Shown here: positions 53,201 to 64,000 of the stretch, in pieces | Layout: every line of letters begins with the position of its first letter | Numbering within the stretch: position 1 is the stretch's first letter | Source of the DNA: Symsagittifera roscoffensis | Lineage: Eukaryota > Xenacoelomorpha > Acoela > Convolutidae | DNA: 64,000 bases | Direction of reading: 5' to 3' | Assembly (NCBI RefSeq): GCF_963678635.1 | Contig: NC_087069.1 | Coordinates: forward strand, 41,191,883-41,255,882 | Position numbers and translations under genes: made by a program | Notes under the pieces: model-generated | The model's database searches: none | Told to the model about the DNA's origin: nothing | What the model saw: the letters and a program-made list of their open reading frames with translations, nothing else

Positions 53201-55900
53201 GTAGCAAAACAAATGAAATTTGTATTACAAGCTTTTTTTCATAGTATCAGTTTATTGTTTTATATGATTTGCATTTTCGGTCTATGGAGGTCAACCCGGG
53301 ACAATTCAAAACTTGAACATTGTGATCAATTTTTTGAACATATATAGTTTTTCTCGTTATTAGGTGAAAAAGAAAAGCAATTTTTCAGACAGCAGAAAAC
53401 CTCAATGTGTTTTTCGATCTTCTGTTTAAAAAATATTTTGTCAGGACTAATTCAAATTTTTGCCTATAACGTAGTCCAGACCCAGTCTTGCAATTTTTTT
53501 CGGAAGTCTTTTTTATGTTCATAAAACTGGTTTAGAGATTAAAAAGTTTCCTCAATAAAAGAATTTGTGCATGGAAGAAATGCTTGTCCTACAAAATTCA
53601 TTAATGGAAGTTGTATGATATGTTATTATTTTCATTCACCACAATAATTATTTGTATGATAAGCTTTTTTGGATGAAAGTCTTCGACACAGGCAATTTAT
53701 AACCTATGTAAAGTCTGATTTACTGAGTCATAGTGCTGCAGAGGCAAGAGATGTGCCTACTCTGCTGTAGGTTGTGGAACAGCACTCCGAGGATCACTAT
53801 TTTACCAAACTTGGTAATTTCCCAAATTTTCACAAAAAAAGCAGCGAAGTTTCAGCATTAATAAACCAAAGCTTTAATTCAATATTATGTTTTGATATAG
53901 TGCTACTAAGAAATTATAGTTCATAAGAGGCGGTTGCTGTTCTCAAGCATTCGTAGCGCTGACTTCATTGAGTTGGGACCGATGTGGTTAACTCATAGAG
54001 TAATTTCGGATAGGGTACATTGTCTGCTCGTCACGCTATCTTATTTTCGGCCGGTTAGATTCGTGCATTTTCTTAGTCTAATACCGATCCTAATCTTACT
54101 CTTATACTTTCTAGTCTCAGGGTGTTTAACTAGTCTCTGCTAGGCTCAATAGATCTAGGGTATACTGGTTTATTGCGGCTGCTGAAGTTCTCTTGGAGAG
54201 GCAACTAATTTCTAAGTTAAATTCAAATCTCTCTGGTGCTGAAATTACAAGTAATTTCAGCACTTACAAATAAGTGAGTTGTTAGTTAGATGGATTATGA
54301 TTGGTTAATATTAAATACTTTACAGTGGTAAAATATCCAATTTATCCAATCATAAAATGTAGTTTAGATCAGGTTCCACCCATCAGGGTTTTACAGAGTT
54401 TTTTAGAATCATCTTTCTGCAATTCAAAGGATGGATGATGAACGTTGGTATTTGGCGAGCATCATATTCTTGTCCGGTTCCTCTGGTTAAAGAAGTTCCA
54501 GGACGCTGGAGTTAGGGACATACAATCGTTGCGTCGTCTTGTGACAACGACTGTGATCAATGAAATCCCAATGAAATCAATCTGACTTCAAAATGATTTG
54601 CGTGTGTGGAAGATCGTGTGTGGAAGGGATGCCTCGTAACTCGGATCTGCACGTATACTTGAACATCGAGGTGGTCATTGGTCTATTTCAATGAAGTCCT
54701 TTTCTGCGAAGTCAAGTCGTACTCTAAATCCTTTGAGTTGTGATTGTGGACGGCATATCGGTTGTGATTAGCCATTCTTTGTTCGAGTGTGATGGGATCA
54801 TTTTGTCTTTAGATATTCGTCTTTGTTGTTGTGTGTTGATCTATATACTGCAAGGTATGATTTACATTTTATGAAATTATATTAGTTCGGTTTTTTAATC
54901 ATGAATTTACTTAATTGTTTTCACAAAAGCATTTTGTTTAAGTTCGGTTATTTTGAAGAGTTACTCACCCTTGAGTACCTCTTATTAAAAATAGAAGTGT
55001 GGTCACAAAGCGTGTATGTAGCGCGGTGGGTTAGGCCGGCTATAGTACATCTCTGGTGGGTTAGGCCAGGAGTGGGAGTATGATTTCGTGCTGTTTCTTT
55101 GAGAGGTCCTGTTATGTGATAACGTTTTATATTGGGTTTATGTTGGTCTTTCTTATGTTACTTTGGTTGTGTCCTTTTTTCAAAAATCAAATTGTTTTTG
55201 GTATGGGTTTGTCTTGCGACTTTTTTGTGTTTTATTATTTCTTTCTTAGACTTTATAATAGTCTTCAAAAGAATAAATTATCCAGTTTTAAACTGGGTTA
55301 ATCCGGTTTGGGTACCGTTGGTTTTCTTTTCTTAGTCATGCTGTTATTTTATAATTGTGGTGTTTAGTAAGCTGCGTTGGTTAGTTTGGCTTAGTATATA
55401 ATTCCTTTCCAACCGGGTTAAAGGAAAGCTTGAAACTTGTTATCGTGTGTAAGAGTTGTTGAGTGTGAAAACTTGAAACTTAAAATCATTATTTAAACAA
55501 TTCTTCATGGGCGAGCTGTGCGAATTTGGATAGAAATCCTGTGCGATTGAATGAAAATATCAAAAAGTTAGTACTGCATTTTCATTTTATCAATTTATTA
55601 AATAGAATTTCAATTTTACTGCGTTTGGGGGAAATTTTAAAGTTATAAATTTTCATCGTATTCAGTTTTACTGCTTCATGGGAAAATAATTTATAAATTA
55701 ATTTACTACATTTGGTATGAATTTTATTATAATATTTTGTGCAAGATATTAATGAATTTTAGGAGAATTTTAACAAGTTTGTATTTTTATTTTTATTTTC
55801 TGTTTTTGCAGATGATCGTGGTATGAAGACTAGAAATGTAAATGAAACATGAATAAAGAATGATTAGTACTAATTTAAAATTATTAGTGAAGAGTATTTC
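53201..55900. other. spacer between the 16.4-kb element and the retroelement; may hold its 3' LTR
   Basis: No supported gene. GGTGGGTTAGGCC occurs twice (55025 and 55056). The 3' LTR of the minus-strand retroelement should lie in this stretch, but its partner is outside the window, so the ends cannot be set. The frames at 53934-54143, 54901-55083, 55080-55301 and 55132-55335 have no features. Confidence 0.45.
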
Positions 55901-55909
55901 AAATTATAC

Positions 55910-57520
55910 TTACCTGTTAATCGTCTGGGAAAGAGCCGTGGGGAAGATGTCGCGTATCATATCTGATGTTGTTAGTAATTTGGCTAGTATGCGAATGATG
56001 TTTTTAGTTTGGAGCAGTGGCCAAAGCAATTGAAGTGCTTTAATGGTTTTTAGTTCTTCGGTGCCTACTGCAAACTCGTAAGGTGTGTTTTGAATGAGGT
56101 TATATATTTTGTGATTATATTTAGTATTGTGAATGAATTCTAATATTGGTATTTCTATAGGCTGGATAAATTCATGCGGGATAAGGAAGGGTCTGGATTC
56201 TTCGGCGTTGAAGGTCTTCATGGTGGGACAAAATATATACATTTGTGTTATTGGGTCATAAATGCGGAGGATGCCGTGGAGGCCAGTTTCTTTGATGCAA
56301 TAAGTGAAATTAAGGAAAAATTGTGATGTGTATTTCGAGTTAAGAAACTGAAAACGATGGTGTGGTTGTCTTGATGGAGTATGCAAGTCAAAATGATTTT
56401 GTATGAAGCGATAGTATGTATATGTGTGAGTCTGTTTAGTGCGTGACATAATGTCGTGTGAACAGTGCAAATCGCGTTCATGTGGTGCAAGGAAGTGAAA
56501 GGTTAGTGGAAACAACTGAAATTTGTCTTTGAAACTTTCGTAAGCTTGAATATCATTTAGTGCTTCAGAAATTATGTGATCAGATTTTCTACCAAAAATA
56601 TTGAGTGTGAATACATATGACGTTTTGATGAAAAATTTTTCTGTTAGTTGTGGGTTAGCGAAGCGATCTTCATCTAAAAATTGGTCTTGATTAGTTCGGA
56701 TGATATTATGGTCGTAATGTTCTATTGTAAATTCGTTAGCTCGGGGTGCAGTGAATGTTTTTAGTAATTTTTTATATCCTACATAAGTAAATTGTCTAGG
56801 TGTTAGTGTTGCGGTGAGTCTATATAACATGTTTTTATTCTTGTCGTCATGAGTACTAGATAGTGGCAGGCAAAGGGGGTTAGTAAAATGATAATATGCT
56901 GTCCAATGAAGTGTGGGCATTAAAACATGTTCATCTACAAAACTACGTGTGTCATTAGTGTCGTTAGGTGTATTTATTGTATATTGTGGAAATGAGGGTA
57001 AGGTGATTGCTAGAAAATCTTTCGTGTTGGTGTTTTTAATATATTCGCAGGCTGTTCCTGGTTTGGTCGGGAATGGATGGTTCGGGAATTTTCTTTTAAA
57101 AGTGCGATAAGCTCGGTTAGTGATATTAGATGTTTCGGTGGATGTGGATGATTGTGCTAATGGTGTAGTGTAACAGTGTAAGCGGAGGAGGGTGTAGGAG
57201 TAGGTGGGTTTGAGGATTCTATTGTGGATGAAAGGTGATGTATAGTGAGGGTGTTAGGGTGTATTAACTGTCGTTGTAGGGTAAAAAAATTATCGAGTTC
57301 CTGGTAAATTTGGGGGTTATCTGGAGAATTATTATATGATCGGTCGGAATGAAGTGGTAGTAGGTTGGGGTTAATTGCGAAGCATAAGAAGGAGTGGAAA
57401 CGGATGGGAGTGAACTATTTGGTAGGATTGGTTGAAAAGGTGGTTTTGAAAAAACTGAGGAGTTGGTTTGAGAATTATTTGATGGAGATGGTTCAGAGTC
57501 TGCAAATTCGTCAGGGGTTT
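55910..57520 (-). pseudogene. accessory ORF downstream of env
   Basis: Frame 55910-56920 gives 336 residues from its first Met (MPTLHWTAYYHFTNPLCLPL), but the same frame is open upstream to about 57250, including TNRAYRTFKRKFPNHPF. Further upstream, Ser/Pro/Thr-rich stretches continue in other frames (for example SPDNPQIYQELDNFFTLQ), implying two or more frameshifts. The C-terminal part is strand-rich with hydrophobic segments and ends RDIFPTALSQTINR. I do not recognise it. Position 3' of env suggests an accessory gene of the retroelement, which is unusual for Ty3/gypsy types. Confidence 0.5.
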
Positions 57521-57714
57521 CTATATTAGGGTTATTAAGTTGTGAGATAGAGTATAAAACTGAAATATCTGAGTTAGTATCCGAATTCGTGCTTGATGAT
57601 TAATGATTGGAAAATCGGGTGGTGGGAAAGCAAAAAGTGGGATTATTGGGATTGTATTTTGGAAGTTGGTTGGGTGGGAATTTGAGCGGTGTAGGGATCC
57701 AAGTTGTCGGCTCA

Positions 57715-60337
57715 TCATGGGCTAAAAAAATGATTATTCTGAGACTGAAAAGCGGTGGTATGGGGTTGTTCTATAATTTGTTCGTATGTATTATCATCTT
57801 GTGAATGATGTGTCATTATATGTTGGATGGGACTTTGTGGTATATTTGGTCTAGAATTTGGATTATTTGTGATTGCTAGGTTTCGGAAATTACGTGGGAC
57901 TAATGATAATGGATGGTTTTGTGGTAGGGGTGGCAACTGTGGTGCGGTAGGTGTTATTTCTATATTATTATGTTCTTCGTCGTAAGTGTTCTGTCTTGTG
58001 GATATTTTCGTGTTATATTCTTTTATTTGTGCGTCTAGAAGTATTTTGTTTATTGATGATGAAAAAATTCCAAAAAATCCCGCAAACAGTATGCGTGCTA
58101 CACTTGCTTGTCTGTTTACTTGTGTGTTTATAGCGCATGTGTTATAGATTCCTTTTAAAAGTGAAAAAAGAAATCCTATAAAGTTAAACATTGCGTATAG
58201 GATAGTTAATTATTCTAAGATGTAATAGGGCCAACCTAGAAAATCTAGAATTTCATTTTTTAGGGTAACAAAGCTAAAAAAATTTATAGGTGTATAGGTC
58301 AAATATCTTGTGGTCTGTATTTTGCACCGTTTAGATATATATAGTCTTTAATGTCTTTAAAATATCCGCTATAATCTTGTGTATATTTATCTGCAAATCC
58401 TGCGGTTTCGGCAAATTTTCGTAAATTTTGATCAATTGATTGTCTTTGTATAGTGTCCATTTTTGTTAATAATTCTTGGAATTGTTGTGTTCTAATGTGG
58501 TGTTGGATATCTGATTTAGAATATATTCCAATTGATTGTAAATCAATATTTGGATTACGAGCATTAGCTCTGATGCTTTCGGGTGAACGGTGAAATTTTT
58601 TTGAGTGATTGCATTAAAGTAGGGAATGGAGTAAGGAGATAAAATTTATCTTCATCAGGATTCAATTGTACTACATTGTGGCTATTTTCTGATCCACATG
58701 GGACTGCGGTATCCCAAAAATATGTTCGTTGTGAAAGGGTGTCAACAAAATGTACTTTATTTTTGTAGAATATAGGAATTCTTTTATAGCAGCGTTTATC
58801 TTCAAAAACGTATAGTGGTGATACATTTTTGGTACAAGTATAAAACCATAAAATTTTTCCTTCGTAGTCAAGAAAATTTGATCTATTTCCTGACAATAAG
58901 TATCCTGCGTAGGGTATTTTTAATACTGCTAGTGCGAGTGATTGTAGGATTTGTGTCCGTTCTAAATCGCTAGTTGGTGAAGTGTTTCTTATTCGGAAAG
59001 TGACATTTCTTGAAAAATTCGACTAATTGTGTAGTCTAACTTCATATCTAAGTGAATATCATAGTGGATATTACCAAAATAAGTGTTATTCATTAGTGAT
59101 AGTTCTTGTAAACGTGTACTTCTACTGTCATGTGGTTTTAGTTTTCCACCAGGTTGACCTGTGCTTTTTTGAAAGTTAACTGGTATATATGATGTTCCTT
59201 CTCTTAGAGGGTGACCTGTGGCATAAGGGTCAAAATTTATTTTTCCAGTGGTCATGTCGAAACCTGTTTCGTATTCAACTAGTATTTCAGAATATTGTGT
59301 TTTGTAAAGTGGGTTTCTGTATTTGCATGCAATTTCTGTTTCTTGATATATTTGGAAACGTGTTAATTTATTTTCTATATTATGGATATTTCTAAAATCA
59401 GTACTTTGTTTTCGGGATGGATTGACTTGTTCGTATGGAATTGATTCTATAAAATATTTTTCGTGAAATTTTATCATTCGAGCGTGTATTTTTGCTACTT
59501 GAAATGTTGTGCATGTATCTTCGGGAAACCAAACAATTGTTGCTTGTGTCCGTGTTGTAGGATCACAAAAACCTTGATCGTTTTTGCAAGGTAATCTAAT
59601 TCCTTGATAGATCATTGTGTTGTCGGATAAATCTCGTGTGAGTTGTACTTTTTCGAGTTGTATTTTCCAATCAAAAAACATTATTTCTTGATATCCTTTA
59701 TTTTTTGTGTCTGCTTTGCAGTTTGAGGGATTACTTATTCCAATGTGTGGTATCCAGTGTTTATCGTGTATGTCATAAGTTTATCTTCCGTGTGCGCCGT
59801 TGTATGGGTATTTTTCATCTAGTTTTATATGTCCTTGATATCTTTCAAGTTCTGCTTGATGTACAGAATCGGCAAAGATTTGAAAATATACTATTTTTCT
59901 GTCCGTGTTTTTATTTCTTGTGATGTTTAGTCTGAGTAGTTACAATCATCGGGATTTAGATGTAGAAATCGTTCTATATTACTTTGGTAGAATGATTCGT
60001 GATCAAGTCGGTTTTTATTTCCGTTTGAAACTTGTGAAAAATGTACTTTCTTTTCGGAAAATGTTGCTGTAAATTAATATCCTGCAACTGTTGTTGCTCG
60101 GGCTTTTGAATACAGTGTCGCTATTACATTTGTAGTTTCTATAGCTTGTGGTTCTGTTTCGCATTGTGATACTTGATTTGTTGCATATTTGTGTAGTGTT
60201 TTTTGTTCGTTTTCTTCACAATCGTAGTGTGTTACTAATAAGTCCTGGGGTCCTGTGCGAGGAGAAGGATTTGTGTTCTGATCGTAAAATATTAGAAAAA
60301 AGATTTGTTGAAATGTTAATATTTTTAGAATACACAT
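57715..60337 (-). pseudogene. env: env glycoprotein of a Ty3/gypsy-type retroelement (broken)
   Basis: The N-terminal piece 60074-60337 has a hydrophobic signal-like segment (ILTFQQIFFLIFY), then a Cys-containing ectodomain start (THYDCEENEQ, SQCETEP). After an in-frame stop and a frameshift the ectodomain continues in 58989-59681 (IVWFPEDTCTTFQVAKI), then 58564-58896. A C-terminal part near 58240-58560 reads DLQSIGIYSKSDIQ. Frame 57715-58191 adds a hydrophobic membrane anchor (ARILFAGFFGIFSS) and a Pro/Asn-rich tail. The layout matches envelope proteins of invertebrate env-bearing retroelements. Multiple stops and frame changes mean it is not expressed as one protein. Confidence 0.65.
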
Positions 60338-60428
60338 GTGTATGACAATCCTGAGTATGGGTTATAAAATGTGATGTAACCAATTGTGTTTTTGGTATAT
60401 CTGTCGTACTTATATATTACTTCAGTTG

Positions 60429-61510
60429 TTATAATGGTGGTGGTAGCGATTGAGCTGTTATATTGGGTGGGTTTAATGGGTAAGGATGTTGAACAATGTT
60501 ATTAAGTTTAATCGTGATTTCGAATTTCAATTGGAGACTATTTTGTTGGAGTATTTGAATGTTATGTTCACGAATGTCTTCGTGGATATCTTGTCTATAT
60601 TGTAGTTTATTGAGCCCAATTATGGAGTCTGTTACTTTCTTGATGTTGTCCAAATAATGGTGGGGGTGCTGTGAATGTATTCCAATCTAATCTTAAAGGG
60701 ATATTTGTTGATGATTGTTCTCGATATCTAGCGTCGAGGTTATTTGGAAAATTTAGTGGGAAAGACGTCCGTGAAATCTGGCTTATTGATGGTGTTGATG
60801 GTAGTGATAATGTTTCTGGTAGTGATGATGATGTTGTGGTATCCGTAGAAATATCTATTGAGTCGTTTCTTAAGTTTGGTTCACCTTGTGTAAATGAGTG
60901 CGTTGTCCAATATGGTAGTCGTGCTGTGAGATTGGGGGGTTAAAGGGATTGTCACGTATTTGTTCAGATGTTGGTGTTGAACCTAAGTAATCTGAGGGTA
61001 TACTTGAGGTGCTTCGTTGTGAAAGGAGTGGGGGAGTTTCTGGTAATTGGGTGATTGGGGTATATCAAAATGGACTCGGGGGGTTGGAAAATTTCTATTT
61101 CGTCCTGGATGTATAGTTTGTCTATTTATTTCAACTGTATTTTGATTTTGACTAATGTTTTTTACTCTACTTAATTCTCAAAAGTGTATGGGTTATCTTG
61201 GAAAGAAATTCGTGTGGATGTTTGGGGGTTTTGGGTAGTTGTAGGTATTGTCGGGTTTTCTTGGGATGATGTCGGTGAAGACTGATTTTGTGATTGTTGG
61301 TTAGCAATTTTTGAAAGTTTTCTGATTGGTTTTTTTCTAGTGGAAAAGTTTAATGTTTATTATAGTATTCTTCAAGGAAAAGAATTAAAAGGATTGTTGC
61401 TAAAGCGAATGTGATTATTGCCTTTTTTATACATTTGCACATTGTCAATATTAGGGATGATAAAAATGTTATAAAAATTACAAATAGTAAAAAAAGATCT
61501 GTTCTACTAA
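60429..61510 (-). pseudogene. Ser/Thr/Pro-rich ORF remnants upstream of env
   Basis: Frame 60429-60653 (74 aa) begins MDNIKKVTDSIIGLNKLQYR and is helical. Upstream, other frames show low-complexity Ser/Thr/Pro/Asn-rich sequence (TTTSSSLPETLSLPSTPS). Probably a disordered accessory or structural protein split by frameshifts; no family recognised. Confidence 0.35.
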
Positions 61511-61526
61511 AAAGTGTTCGTATCAT

Positions 61527-61766
61527 TTAAATAAACTTTGGGTTATCGTACCTGTGAATATGGTCAATGATTTGGGTAAGTTGGAGATATATTTCAAATA
61601 GGGAGTAGAAAATTAAAAAAATGTTGCAAAAAATGATTAAAATTATTATAAGAGCTTCAAAGGTATCAAATAGAAATATGAATAAAAGTTTAAGTATTAT
61701 GGAAAAATTTATGAAAAGGTCGAAAATTGTGTTTTTAAAGATATTGACTGATCGAAAGAAGAGCAT
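61527..61766 (-). CDS. hydrophobic membrane protein of the retroelement (79 aa)
   Basis: Two long hydrophobic segments (FINFSIILKLLFIFLF and ALIIILIIFCNIFLIFY), then a polar tail IIDHIHRYDNPKF. Placed between pol and env, same strand. AT-rich DNA easily produces such frames, so it is uncertain. Confidence 0.35.
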   Translation of the reverse strand: MLFFRSVNIFKNTIFDLFINFSIILKLLFIFLFDTFEALIIILIIFCNIFLIFYSLFEIYLQLTQIIDHIHRYDNPKFI

Positions 61767-62321
61767 TTAAGAAATGATTTCTTGGTCGAATATTTTTTAA
61801 TTGTTTGGGGCGATATTCAAGTGTGGTCGAGTTATTTATTGATTTTTTGACAAATGGGTTGAGTTTTGTGAAAAGTTGTTGGGGGCTAATTTTATGGTGT
61901 TTGGGAGGTCCTCTTTGCTTTATTTTTATTTGTCAGGTGATCTGGGGTAGTTTTGAGATTTTTGTACTTTAGGCCAAATGAATACGGTCGTATTTTTACT
62001 TTAGGCTAATTTGCCATTTTTGGTTGGAGGGTTTTTGAGGTCTAAGTTGGGAAAATATTGTTGATCTTTGCGTTATTAGATAAGGGAGGGTTATGATATT
62101 ATGGTGGTTTTTATTTTAGTTGTCAAGTTTGAGTGGTTTGCTTATTTTTGACCTGGAGGTTGTAAAGTTATAGTTATAGATATGCCTGGAGTTTAATATT
62201 TTTCGTCTAATAGGTTGGTGTTATAGTTATAGAAGTTGACGGATTGAATGAATCCTATTGGCTGAATCTGAACTAGAATTGTTGCGTGTTTTGTCAGCAT
62301 GTTATTTTGAAAAATGAAAGT

Positions 62322-62727
62322 TCAATATGATCCAGAGGTGTAAGGATTATTAATTTTAAAAATAAAGTTGTTTTTGAAATTCAATTTCTTTAATATTTTA
62401 GATTGTGGGATGAATGTTTTGTAGTTTTTACGTGGTTGATTTCTAAGTCGTGATAATTCCTTATGTTCTGACTTCTCTACTTGTTTTTGTGGTAGAAATT
62501 TTTCTATCATTTTCCTATTTTTTCTTTTTTTGAGGTATTTTTTGATCTGGCTTTTTTGTATTGTTTTGAGTTGTAGTTGGTTTTGTATTTTGTTTTTCAT
62601 GATGAATGTTGTGTTGTTCATCTATTTTTTTTTCCGTATGTGGATGATTTTGAATAACTTTTAAACCTGCGAAAAAATAAATTTGAGTTAATTCGCGTAG
62701 TGCGTACTCTTTTGGGTAGTAGGGCAA
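62322..62727 (-). pseudogene. basic tail after integrase
   Basis: Frame 62515-62727 continues the integrase C-terminal region (LLPYYPKEYALRELTQIYFF) and becomes Lys/Gln/Asn-rich with a poly-Lys end. Frame 62322-62621 is a second Lys-rich frame over the same DNA. Most likely the C-terminus of Pol. Confidence 0.5.
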
Positions 62728-63967
62728 TAGATTGTTCCGATGTTGAACAATTTCTTTTTGATTTGAATCGGTGAGTTTATACGTTACGTCAGTGGGTTTG
62801 GCAATTATTTGGTATGGACCTTTGCGAAGGGGTTGTAATTTTTTAGAAATTCATTTTTGTGTATTAAAGTTAGGTATTAAGACAAATGTTCCAATTTTTA
62901 AATCTGTGGCTGGTGTAAAGCGTGAATTAATTTGTTCGTTAATGTTTTGCCTTTGTAACAATTTTTTTGTTACTTTTTGGTAAATTTCATTGTGTTTTTT
63001 ATCTCTATTTAAAATCCGTTCGGTGTGTGTGCCGGAGGCTAATTTAAGGATTTGTGGGTGATGAAATTGATCTTCATCATGCGTGTGTAAAGGTAGGTTA
63101 TAACAAATTGAGTCTTTATTTGGTTGGCAATAACCTTGTGCATTTTTATGAGAATTTGCTGTAAACATAATTGGTTTACGTGGCTTTTGATTAAAAACCA
63201 TTTCGTATGGTGACATTCCTAGAGTTGTTGTGATTTGTGTGTTTAAATGCTCAGGGAAATAATTTTACATCTGCTGACCATTCTGTGTATTTTGTATCAT
63301 TTCCATTTATGATACATCTGAGATATTCTTGCAGTGAACGGTTCATACCTTCGACTAAACCGTTTGTCCAAGGTGCATGAGATTTACGTGGTTTATGTTT
63401 GATGTTATATAAGTGGCATAGTGTGATGATTTCATTATTTATGAATTCTGTACCGTTGTCTGTAACTAAGATTTCGGGTAATCCGAATTTAGCGATCCAG
63501 TGTTCATAAAGTGTCGTGTAAGCATAATAAGCATTACAATGTGGTACTGGGTTGAGTGCTACATAATGTGTAAATGCATCAACAATTACCATAATGTAGG
63601 AGTTTCCTTCAGAGGATGGTGAAATTGGTCCTTTTGTATCGAATGATATACGGTGGTTAAAATATAAACTGTGTCCTTTAAAATCTTGTTTTTGTGCTAT
63701 TTGTTTTTGATTTGGATAAGGTTTATTTAGTTGACATATTATACAATCATTGCATAATACTTTTATCCAAATTGGTGCATTTGGGAAATAAAATTTTTGT
63801 GTAAAGTTTGAGTATGTTTTCTCTGATCCAGAGTGTCCTTTATTATTTCGTGTATGTGAAATGTTAAAAGCTATTAATATCATACTTAAAGGAAGACAGG
63901 GAACTGTAGAATCATTTAATTGATATTCCAAAAGATCTGTATTTTCATTAATTGCTGTGTTATTCAA
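62728..63967 (-). pseudogene. pol: Ty3/gypsy-type integrase (C-terminal part of pol)
   Basis: Frame 63251-63967 has the zinc-binding N-terminal part (GHSGSEKTYSNF, then CNDCIICQLNK) and the catalytic core: RISFDTKGPIS with the first Asp, LVTDNGTEFINNE with the second, and NGLVEGMNRSLQEYL with the Glu. A one-base frameshift near 63250 leads to 62851-63216 (SPYEMVFNQKPRKPI), and after a stop near 62847 a GPY-type end (RKGPYQIIAKPTDV). The GPY/F module and sequence class are those of Ty3/gypsy integrases. Reverse transcriptase and gag must lie beyond 64000. All catalytic acidic residues are present but the frame is broken. Confidence 0.88.
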
Positions 63968-64000
63968 TTTTCGGAAATATCGGAGGAGTGTTTTATTTCC

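Overview
The window is AT-rich nuclear DNA of an invertebrate animal. It contains spliceosomal introns with GT-AG borders and dense mobile DNA, and I see no bacterial operons, rRNA or confident tRNA; I cannot name the species. LAYOUT. (1) 1-2559: two 478-bp direct repeats flank a degraded gag-like region, which looks like an LTR-type relic. (2) 4671-7900: a 450-bp hAT-type MITE with an 8-bp target duplication sits beside a ~1.37-kb tandem duplication. Each unit of that duplication carries a ~730-bp Tc1/mariner-like foldback element (TA duplication) and a degenerate array rich in TTTCGCGACC. (3) 8997-24031: a complete but decayed Maverick/Polinton, 15,035 bp, with ~270/304-bp terminal inverted repeats and a perfect 6-bp duplication AGCCTG. 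Nearly all genes lie on the minus strand. From right to left they are an ATPase remnant, a coiled-coil-like ORF, integrase, minor capsid (penton-like), a small basic virion-like protein, major capsid, adenovirus-type protease, and protein-primed DNA polymerase B. Almost all are broken by stops and frameshifts. (4) 25291-34586: a probable host gene on the minus strand, six exons with matching phases and about 856 codons. It has a possible nuclease-like N-terminal domain and a ZU5-like middle. Intron 4 contains a hAT-family relic and an unusual 649-bp element built from ATAATCGATTAT/ATAATCCATTAT motifs, with a 9-bp imperfect target duplication. (5) 36173-36453: another hAT-family MITE. (6) 36768-53194: the most interesting object, a 16,427-bp element with 3.8-kb terminal inverted repeats and a perfect 6-bp duplication CAAAAT. 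Its termini (AGTAGTAGAAG) resemble those of the Polinton, but it has no recognisable polymerase, integrase, protease or capsid gene. Each arm has subterminal iterons and a two-exon zinc-finger gene. The core carries small unrecognised genes in duplicated modules: a membrane peptide, an acidic protein, a 183-aa protein, and a 2.09-kb tandem pair of 179-aa and 143-aa ORFs. CCAAT-box arrays stand at most promoters and two perfect CArG boxes sit in a divergent promoter. (7) 55910-64000: the 3' part of an env-bearing Ty3/gypsy-type retroelement on the minus strand (integrase, basic tail, accessory ORFs, broken env, and an extra ORF downstream of env). HOW THE PARTS MAY INTERACT: the Polinton would have encoded integration, replication and capsid functions. 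The 16.4-kb element shares its duplication length and end motif but lacks those genes, so by inference it could be a dependent (satellite-like) relative or a new class of large element with its own small regulatory or DNA-binding proteins.
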